Positions 50,874-56,924 of a DNA stretch of 64,000 nt are shown here, piece after piece; position 1 is the first letter of the stretch; each line of letters opens with the position of its first letter. Both the position numbers and the translations under genes were made by a program. The notes below the pieces were generated by a model that was not told the origin of the DNA, did not search any database, and saw only the letters and a program-made list of their open reading frames with translations. The stretch covers positions 1-64,000 of the forward strand of contig JAEUWI010000005.1 in assembly GCA_016791475.1 (NCBI GenBank). The letters are read 5' to 3'. This DNA is from Candidatus Hydrogenedentota bacterium. Its GTDB lineage: Bacteria; Hydrogenedentota; Hydrogenedentia; Hydrogenedentales; JAEUWI01.

Positions 50874-51371
50874 TCACTTCGCATTTTCATTCGTCGCCCC
50901 TTCCGCCAACACCTCATTGCTGCCCACGTTATAAACGTAGAAGTTCAGCGACTCTTCCTCGCCATCCGGCGTGCGCAGTGTCGCTTCAACCTGGTAAAAG
51001 GGCAGGGGCATATCCTCCGATCCGCCCATGGGCGTGCCATTGAAGGCCCAGGAATAGCCCGCGTAGCGACCTTCAAACTCGCCGGACTCCGTGAGGGTCC
51101 CCGCCAGCACCTTGAACTCCGCATCGCTCACCACCCGCTCCATCAGCTCCCGGCGCAACACCGAACTGGCCATCTCCTCATGGAGCCGCAGCGCGCTGTA
51201 GTGAGTATTCAGCAAAATGAACATCGCCCCGCCCAGAATCGCCAGCGCGGCAAGCACCTCCACCAGCGTAAACCCCCCATTATGGAGAGGGGGCTTTCCA
51301 GCCCCACAGTTTCGCCCGCTATGGAGGGGGGGCTTTCCAGCCCCACAGTTTTCATTTTCGTGCGCGCCCAT
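50874..51371 (-). CDS. gspI: GspI minor pseudopilin with a repeat-built leader
   Basis: 165 residues. Prepilin signal NGGFTLVEVLAALAILGGAMF with Glu +5, then HYSALRLHEEMASSVLRRELMERVV as in GspI. The leader is unusual: two copies of a 13-residue unit, NCGAGKPPLHSGR and NCGAGKPPLHNGG, fill most of the ~32 residues before the cleavage site and come from a DNA repeat with hairpins. GGAGG lies 7 bases before the ATG at 51371; that ATG shares one base with the gspH stop (TGATG). It is the tip nucleator of the type II system. Confidence 0.9.
   Translation of the reverse strand: MGAHENENCGAGKPPLHSGRNCGAGKPPLHNGGFTLVEVLAALAILGGAMFILLNTHYSALRLHEEMASSVLRRELMERVVSDAEFKVLAGTLTESGEFEGRYAGYSWAFNGTPMGGSEDMPLPFYQVEATLRTPDGEEESLNFYVYNVGSNEVLAEGATNENAK
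51281..51352. repeat. 39-bp direct repeat with hairpins inside the gspI leader
   Basis: The units begin with tatgga at 51281 and 51320. Each has a perfect hairpin GGGGCT-TTCC-AGCCCC (51290-51305 and 51329-51344). The 39-bp period is 13 codons, so the gspI frame is kept. Confidence 0.85.
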
Positions 51372-52228
51372 CACAGATCCTCCTCCCGACCGGGGAAGAT
51401 GTTCGTGCGACCCGAGACTGGGTCCCACAACACCGTGAAGGCGTCGCCATCCTCATTCTCGATATAAAACACCGCCTTCTGCACCAGCCCCAGCACCGTG
51501 AATTCAATCTCCACCACGCCCTTGCCGACGGGGGCGCCATCCAATACCACGTCCGTAATCGTCACGCTCTCGCTCAACTTTGTTCGGCGCAAAATCGGAT
51601 CCGCCAACTCCTCCTCGATCGGCTCTTTCTCGTCCAGATCGAAGATGTCCTCTTCCGTGAAGATATCCCCCACATCCTCCAGAAAACTCTCGTCGTGCTT
51701 CACATTTTCCGCGCGCGTCTCCAGCGCCTGGCGCGCAAAGGTATTGAACTTGTCCGTCATCTGGTAGCCGGCGAGTTCTTCGTCGAAACCGCCGTCATCG
51801 CCCCCCAGCAGACTGCTCAACTCGCCCCCCTGGAGCAGCGACTTGTCCAGGTCTTCCGCCGAGCGAATGCCCTTCTCCTTCAGTTGCGCAAGCTTCGCCA
51901 ACTGGTCCGGCTCCTCCTCGCGCAGTTTCTTCTCCTCCTCCGTTTCCTCGATAATCCAGTGGACCGCGTAGATCTCCTGCTCCGTCAAGTCCACCCGCAC
52001 CACTACCCGATCCCGCAGCAGCGCCGAGTGCGCCATGGCCCCGCGACCGAAGCCCGCAATATGCCGCGCGCTTCCCTCCAGCTCGCTGAAGGCGATAATC
52101 GGCAGAATCTGCGGCACCGCCATCGCCGCCACCACCCCGATCAGAAATACCACCAGCGCCAGTTCCAGCAACGTGAAACCCGCCTGCGCTGCGCGGCAAG
52201 CGCGCCTATGATGTTCCAAGTGTGACAT
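51371..52228 (-). CDS. gspH: GspH minor pseudopilin with acidic insert
   Basis: 285 residues. Prepilin signal RAAQAGFTLLELALVVFLIGVV, Glu +5; AFSELEGSARHIAGFGRGAMAHSALLRDRVVVRVDL is the GspH helix and first strands. GspH is usually ~170-200; the extra ~90 residues are strongly charged (ETEEEKKLREEEPDQLAKL; DIFTEEDIFDLDEKEPIEEE) and look like an exposed helical or disordered loop. Start ATG 52228. The stop overlaps the gspI start. Confidence 0.87.
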   Translation of the reverse strand: MSHLEHHRRACRAAQAGFTLLELALVVFLIGVVAAMAVPQILPIIAFSELEGSARHIAGFGRGAMAHSALLRDRVVVRVDLTEQEIYAVHWIIEETEEEKKLREEEPDQLAKLAQLKEKGIRSAEDLDKSLLQGGELSSLLGGDDGGFDEELAGYQMTDKFNTFARQALETRAENVKHDESFLEDVGDIFTEEDIFDLDEKEPIEEELADPILRRTKLSESVTITDVVLDGAPVGKGVVEIEFTVLGLVQKAVFYIENEDGDAFTVLWDPVSGRTNIFPGREEDL

Positions 52229-52624
52229 TACGCCAGGTATGCTTTCCGAAAATCCTTCGATTACGCCGAAACCCGTACACATAGGTAACGTGCGCCCGCG
52301 AAATCCGCTGACAGGGCTCTTTGCGCCTTAGCGCCCTTGCGTGCGCTGTTCGATGGATTCGCACGCAAAGACGCTATGACGCAAAGGACCGCAGGAACCA
52401 GCGGGACATCACAAATCTCGCGCCAGCAGCGCTTCTCTTTCCGTGAATTTCCGTGTCATTCCGTGGTCAAGAAAGGGAATTTGACCACGGAACTACACGG
52501 AACTACACGGAAGGAAGGGGACACGTCCATTTGACCGTATCTCATTCGTGTGAATTCGTGTCCATTCGTGGTTCAATTTTTCCCGGAGGCGTCCGTATTG
52601 TCGATGCCATCCATGGTCAACATC
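52229..52624. repeat. Repeat-rich intergenic region between the second gspG-like gene and gspH
   Basis: No gene. 52319-52386 is a loose inverted series of gcgcctta/gcgccctt/gcgtgcg and cacgcaaag/acgcaaagg. 52439-52512 is a large inverted repeat: three TTCCGTG 10 bp apart (52439, 52449, 52459) facing three CACGGAA 10 bp apart (52486, 52496, 52506). 52544-52582 has three ATTCGTG 10 bp apart, then GGTTCAATTTTT. Confidence 0.8.
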
Positions 52625-53113
52625 CTAATACTGTGCGGCCTCATTCGTAAGCTCATCACTGCGGATATCGGCATCCTTGCCGTCGCCGCTTGGTTCACCG
52701 TCAGCACCCAGTGACACTATTACATAAGACTTCGAATCCAACTTCAAATAAAGGTAAGGAGTGTCCCACGGATCCACCGGGATCACTTTCGCATTCATAA
52801 TGGGCTCACCACTCGGCGGCAATAACAACTGATCGAGGTTTTCGGGCAATTCGCCAAACTTCATCTTGTACGCCGTAAGCGCCGTATCAAACTGCTTGAT
52901 CTGCGCCTTCGCCGCCGCTATCTCGCCTTGCTCGAATTGCGTCCAGCGATAAAACAATATATCGAACAATCCCAGAGCGCCCAGGCAGATACAAGGTGTC
53001 ACAACGACTATCACCGCGATACGCTCAAGAGCGGTAAATCGGTCCGTCTCGCTCTGATCGCCCAAGACGTCGCCTCGCACGGTCAGAAAGCTGTTTGGGA
53101 GCGACTCAAACAC
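52625..53113 (-). CDS. Second GspG-like protein with altered prepilin signal
   Basis: 162 residues. From about residue 60 it is a close copy of the neighbouring GspG (AAAKAQIKQFDTALTAYK; PPSGEPIMNAKV; PVDPWDTPY; VSLGADGEP; ELTNEAAQ), so it arose by duplication. The N-terminus has changed: TDRFTALERIAVIVVV keeps Phe +1 and Glu +5 but has Arg, not Gly, at -1, and the hydrophobic stretch contains Pro and two Cys (VTPCICLGALGLF). Prepilin peptidase normally needs Gly -1, so the protein may stay uncleaved in the membrane. The start is GTG 53113 with no strong ribosome site; a GTG at 53080 is possible. Confidence 0.78.
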   Translation of the reverse strand: MFESLPNSFLTVRGDVLGDQSETDRFTALERIAVIVVVTPCICLGALGLFDILFYRWTQFEQGEIAAAKAQIKQFDTALTAYKMKFGELPENLDQLLLPPSGEPIMNAKVIPVDPWDTPYLYLKLDSKSYVIVSLGADGEPSGDGKDADIRSDELTNEAAQY

Positions 53114-53246
53114 AGCGCTGTATTCTCACTATCTGTGGAAATCGGTGTGAATCTGTGGGAAAACTCTCATTCAATTGTCTTAAAGTCCCGCTGGACTTTT
53201 CCTTCCGTGCTTTTCCGTGTCATTCCGTGGTCAACACTTTTTCTCG
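53114..53246. repeat. Phased repeats between the two gspG genes
   Basis: ATCTGTG / ATCGGTG / ATCTGTG stand at 53131, 53141 and 53151. TTCCGTG stands at 53203, 53213 and 53223, followed by GGTCAA. All are 10 bp apart. No other feature seen. Confidence 0.8.
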
Positions 53247-53678
53247 TTACTGCGCCGCCTCGTTCGTGATATCGTCGCTCTTGATATCCGCATCCACATC
53301 TTCTCCGCCCGGTGCGCCGTCCGCGCCCAGCGACGTGATCACGTACTTCCGCGATCCTTCAAGCTGGTACTGATAGGGATTGCCCCAGGGATCCAGCGGC
53401 ACTTCCTTCGCGTTCATGATCGGATCACCACTGGGCGGACTGATCAGCGCGCCCAGATCTTCGGGGAACTTCTTGAACTTTATCTTGTACGCCACCAGCG
53501 CCGTGTCGAACTGTTTGATCTGCGCCTTCGCCGCCGCGATGTTGCCCTGGTCCACGGAGCCCAGCACGTTGTAGCCCACGATGGCCGCGAGCACGGCGAT
53601 GATCGAAATCACCACCATCAGTTCCACCAGGGTAAAGCCGCCGTCGTTGCGGGTGCGCCGCTTCTTGTTCGTGTTCAT
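53247..53678 (-). CDS. gspG: GspG major pseudopilin
   Basis: 143 residues, normal size. Prepilin signal RTRNDGGFTLVELMVVISIIAVL: Gly -1, Phe +1, Glu +5. The GspG core follows: QGNIAAAKAQIKQFDTALVAYKIKFKKFPEDL, PPSGDPIMNAKEVPLDPWGNPYQY, then VITSLGADGAPGGEDVDADI, the Asp-rich calcium-site region of GspG. It polymerises into the type II pseudopilus shaft. Start 53678 or 53696 (both ATG); 53678 gives the more usual leader length. Confidence 0.95.
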   Translation of the reverse strand: MNTNKKRRTRNDGGFTLVELMVVISIIAVLAAIVGYNVLGSVDQGNIAAAKAQIKQFDTALVAYKIKFKKFPEDLGALISPPSGDPIMNAKEVPLDPWGNPYQYQLEGSRKYVITSLGADGAPGGEDVDADIKSDDITNEAAQ

Positions 53679-53697
53679 CGCTCTCTTGCTCCTCATG

Positions 53698-54927
53698 TTA
53701 AAGATTCTGGCTCATGTTCAGAATCGGCAATAAGATGGATATGACCAGGAAGCCCACAAAGACTCCCATGACAATAATTATAACAGGCTCGATCAGGCCC
53801 ACGATGGCGTCGATGGTCAGGCGCACATCCTCGTCGTAGGTGTCCGCCACCTTGATAAGCATGTCCTCGATCTCGCCGCTGCGCTGGCCCAGCTCCACCA
53901 TGTGGATCATCATGGAGGGAAACATGCCCGTTTCCTTAAGTTGTTGCGACAGCTCGCGTCCGCGCCGCACGCCCGCCTTCACCTCGTCCATATGCTCCCG
54001 GAAATGGGCGTTGTCCAGCACCGAATTCACCACTTCCAGCGCGGGCAGCATGGTCAATCCACTCTGGAGCATGGTGCCGAGGGTTCGCGCGAAACGCGCG
54101 CAGACCAATTTCAGGTGCAGTCCGCCATAGAGCGGAAACTTCAACTTCATGCGGTCCCACTTGAGCCGCCCCTTCGGCTGGGAGACCCAGTAGCGCCAGA
54201 GGGCGAATCCACCGAAAATCGCGCCTATGATCAGGTACCAGTAGCTGCCCAGGAAATCACTGCACGCGATGAGCACCAGCGTGGGCTTGGGCAGGGCCGC
54301 TTCCTGTTTCTCGAAGATCAGCGTGATGCGCGGCACGATGAACATCATCAGAAACACCACCACGGCAATGGCGAAGAGCCCCATGAACACGGGGTAGGCC
54401 AGGCTCGACATGAGCTGGCCTTTCAGCTTCGACTGATGCTCCTGGATCTCGGCCAGACGAAAGAGCACCTCCTCCAGCGTGCCGCTCACCTCGCCCGCGC
54501 GCACCATGTTCACATACAGATTGGAAAACAGCCGCGGGTGCTTCGCTAGCGCGTCGGCCAGGGTCGTTCCGCTGTTCACGTTGTCGCGGATATCATAGAG
54601 CGCCGACTGGAGCCGGGGCTTGCTGGTCTGCTCCTGCATGGCGCTCAGCGCATCCACCAGGGGCATGCCCGCCTTCAACAACACCGCAAACTGGCGCGTG
54701 AGCATGGCCAGATCGCGCGACGAGACGCGACCGCCGCCACCCTTGTGCGCCGCCTTTGGATCCTGGCCCCGGGTCGACACCATGGTGGCGCTTTCGACGA
54801 TCTCCGTGGGGAAAAGATCCTGGTCGCGAAGCTTCTGCCGCGCCTGGGCCGGACTCTCCGCATCGATCACGCCCTTCGAGCTCTTGCCCGTCGCCTTGTT
54901 GATCGCTTTGTAGTCGTAAACCGCCAT
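53698..54927 (-). CDS. gspF: GspF inner-membrane platform protein
   Basis: 409 residues with two T2SSF domains (~75-190, 275-400): LTRQFAVLLKAGMPLVDAL and FARTLGTMLQSGLTMLPAL. N-terminus MAVYDYKAINKATGKSSKGVI. Membrane helices lie near 170-195, 225-245 and 375-398. Start ATG 54927 after AAGAAG; longer frames lack a ribosome site. It works with GspE and GspL at the inner membrane. Confidence 0.95.
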   Translation of the reverse strand: MAVYDYKAINKATGKSSKGVIDAESPAQARQKLRDQDLFPTEIVESATMVSTRGQDPKAAHKGGGGRVSSRDLAMLTRQFAVLLKAGMPLVDALSAMQEQTSKPRLQSALYDIRDNVNSGTTLADALAKHPRLFSNLYVNMVRAGEVSGTLEEVLFRLAEIQEHQSKLKGQLMSSLAYPVFMGLFAIAVVVFLMMFIVPRITLIFEKQEAALPKPTLVLIACSDFLGSYWYLIIGAIFGGFALWRYWVSQPKGRLKWDRMKLKFPLYGGLHLKLVCARFARTLGTMLQSGLTMLPALEVVNSVLDNAHFREHMDEVKAGVRRGRELSQQLKETGMFPSMMIHMVELGQRSGEIEDMLIKVADTYDEDVRLTIDAIVGLIEPVIIIVMGVFVGFLVISILLPILNMSQNL

Positions 54928-55000
54928 GGGATCTTCTTCGTTTCCTGTCCGCCCGGTTGTTCTCGCCGCGCCAACCGCCGCGACGCCGAGCAACTGCGCT

Positions 55001-55082
55001 GCCCTTTCAGGGCGATATGATTTGGGGTTCCGTAGACCCTGGGCGTTGCCCAGGGCTGAAAGCTGCGCTGGCCCTTCGGGCC
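55001..55082. repeat. REP-like unit of three consecutive hairpins
   Basis: Hairpins GCCCT-TTC-AGGGC (55001-55013), CCCTGGGC-GTT-GCCCAGGG (55037-55055) and GGCCC-TTC-GGGCC (55070-55082), each perfect with a 3-nt loop. The first and third are preceded by CTGCGCT. It lies in the gspE-gspF gap. Confidence 0.82.
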
Positions 55083-55088
55083 GAAGAA

Positions 55089-55137
55089 ACTCGGTCCACT
55101 CGGTCCATTCGCCGCGGCGAATCCACTCGGTCCACTA
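55089..55137. repeat. 9-bp repeats ACTCGGTCC around a 16-bp palindrome
   Basis: Two ACTCGGTCC units, then the perfect palindrome ATTCGCCGCGGCGAAT (55107-55122), then CC and another ACTCGGTCC. The 9-bp register continues across the palindrome. Confidence 0.7.
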
Positions 55138-55187
55138 TACCAACGTCCCCACCACCACAATCGTTACAGATCAGCACCGGGCACGCC

Positions 55188-56921
55188 TCAGCCCATAAAC
55201 TCTTCTTCCATGTCGTTCCGCGTCACGCGGAGAATTTCTTCCGCCGAGGTCAGGCCGAGCATGGCCCGGTGGGCGCCGTCTTCGCGCAGCGTCCGCATGC
55301 CGTACTTCCGGGCCTCGCGCTTGATCTGGTTGGAGTCCACGCCCTGCAGCGCCATCTCCTGAATGCGCGGGGTCATCAACAGCAGCTCGAAAATACCGGT
55401 CCGGCCTTTGTAGCCGCGCTCGGAGCACTTCTTGCACCCCACCGCGCGATACAGGATCTGCTTTTCCTTCGCGGGCGGCTCGATGCCCAACTCGCGCCAG
55501 GTTTCCAGCTCGGGTGTGTAGGCCTCGCGGCAGGCGTCGCAGATGCGCCGCACCAGGCGCTGCGCCTGAATCGCGATGGTGGACGAGGTCACCAGGAAAG
55601 GCTCGATGCCCATGTTGACCAGTCGCGTGATCGCGCCGGCGCTGTCGTTGGTGTGCAGTGTGGAAAACACCAGGTGGCCCGTGAGCGAGGCCTGCACCGC
55701 CATCTCCGCCGTTTCCATATCGCGGATTTCGCCGATCAGAATAATATCCGGGTCCTGGCGCAGGATACTGCGCAGGCCCGCCGCGAAGGTCAGGCCGATC
55801 TTCGGCGCAACCTGGATCTGGCCGATGCCCTCAAGCTGGTATTCGATGGGGTCTTCCACCGTGATGATGTTCTTGTCCGGCGAATTCACCCGCTGTAGCG
55901 CGGCATAAAGCGTGGTGGATTTGCCCGAGCCGGTGGGCCCCGTCACCAGAAAGATACCGTGGGAGCTCTGAATGATTTTGTCGAGCTGGGTGCGATCTTT
56001 TTCCTCCATGCCGAGGTGCTCCAGGCTGAAAAGAAAGCTCCCCTTCTCCAGAATACGCATCACCACGCGCTCGCCGTGGGCGATGGGAATGACCGACACA
56101 CGGATGTCGATCTCCTTGCCGCTCAGGCGGATCTTGATGCGCCCGTCCTGCGGGAGGCGGTGCTCGGCGATGTTCAAATCCGCCATGATCTTCACGCGGG
56201 AGATCACCGCGGCCTGCTGGCCCCGGGGCACGGCGAACTTCTCGTACAGGACGCCGTCGATGCGGTAGCGGACGCGCACTTCTTTTTCGAAAGGCTCGAT
56301 GTGAATATCGGAGGCGCGCTCTTTGACCGCGCCCGTGATTACCAGGTTGATCAGCTTGATGATGGGGGCTTCGTTCGCCAGATCGAGCAGGTCCCGCTCG
56401 GATCCCATGCTCTCCAGCGACTTGTACTCCGTGTCCTTCTCCGCCATCGTGATGCTGTCGATCATGTCGGCGGCGTTTTCGTTCTGCTGCTCGAAATAGC
56501 CGTCGATGATCTTCTGCACATCGCCCTTGCGGCAGAGCACGGGCGAAACAGGGCCGCCCAGCAGCAGCCGCAGGTCGTCCAGAGGCAGCAGGTTGACCGG
56601 ATCGTTCACCGCCACAAGGAAGCCGGTGCCGTTCCGCTTGTAGGGCACCATGTGGTACTCGCGGATGAAGGAAATGGGCACCTTCGTCGTCAGCGCCGCC
56701 TCCACGTCGTCGCCCAGTTCGTCCACGAAGGGGATATTGAACTGCTCGCCCAGCGCCGTGAGCACCTGCTCTTCGTCCACATAGCCGAGATCGAGGAGCA
56801 GCTCGCCCAGACGCTTGGGCCGGATCTTCTGGAGTTCCAGTGCTTCGTTTATCTGGTCGGGGTGCGCGAACTCATTGCGGATCAGGATCTCGCCCAGTTG
56901 CAGGTCTTGGCCTGTTTTCAT
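55188..56921 (-). CDS. gspE: GspE type II secretion ATPase
   Basis: 577 residues. MshEN-type N-terminus (LGEILIRNEFAHPDQINEAL; LGELLLDLGYVDEEQVLTAL); ASDIHIEPFEKEVRVRYRIDG; Walker [19 protein letters not shown]; Walker B ILIGEIRDMET; HLVFSTLHTND; zinc Cys pairs CDAC/CKKC. It powers the type II pseudopilus. GAGG is 6 bases before the ATG; it starts 3 bases after the gspD stop. The 260-base gap to gspF holds the REP-like unit. Confidence 0.95.
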   Translation of the reverse strand: MKTGQDLQLGEILIRNEFAHPDQINEALELQKIRPKRLGELLLDLGYVDEEQVLTALGEQFNIPFVDELGDDVEAALTTKVPISFIREYHMVPYKRNGTGFLVAVNDPVNLLPLDDLRLLLGGPVSPVLCRKGDVQKIIDGYFEQQNENAADMIDSITMAEKDTEYKSLESMGSERDLLDLANEAPIIKLINLVITGAVKERASDIHIEPFEKEVRVRYRIDGVLYEKFAVPRGQQAAVISRVKIMADLNIAEHRLPQDGRIKIRLSGKEIDIRVSVIPIAHGERVVMRILEKGSFLFSLEHLGMEEKDRTQLDKIIQSSHGIFLVTGPTGSGKSTTLYAALQRVNSPDKNIITVEDPIEYQLEGIGQIQVAPKIGLTFAAGLRSILRQDPDIILIGEIRDMETAEMAVQASLTGHLVFSTLHTNDSAGAITRLVNMGIEPFLVTSSTIAIQAQRLVRRICDACREAYTPELETWRELGIEPPAKEKQILYRAVGCKKCSERGYKGRTGIFELLLMTPRIQEMALQGVDSNQIKREARKYGMRTLREDGAHRAMLGLTSAEEILRVTRNDMEEEFMG

Positions 56922-56924
56922 CCA

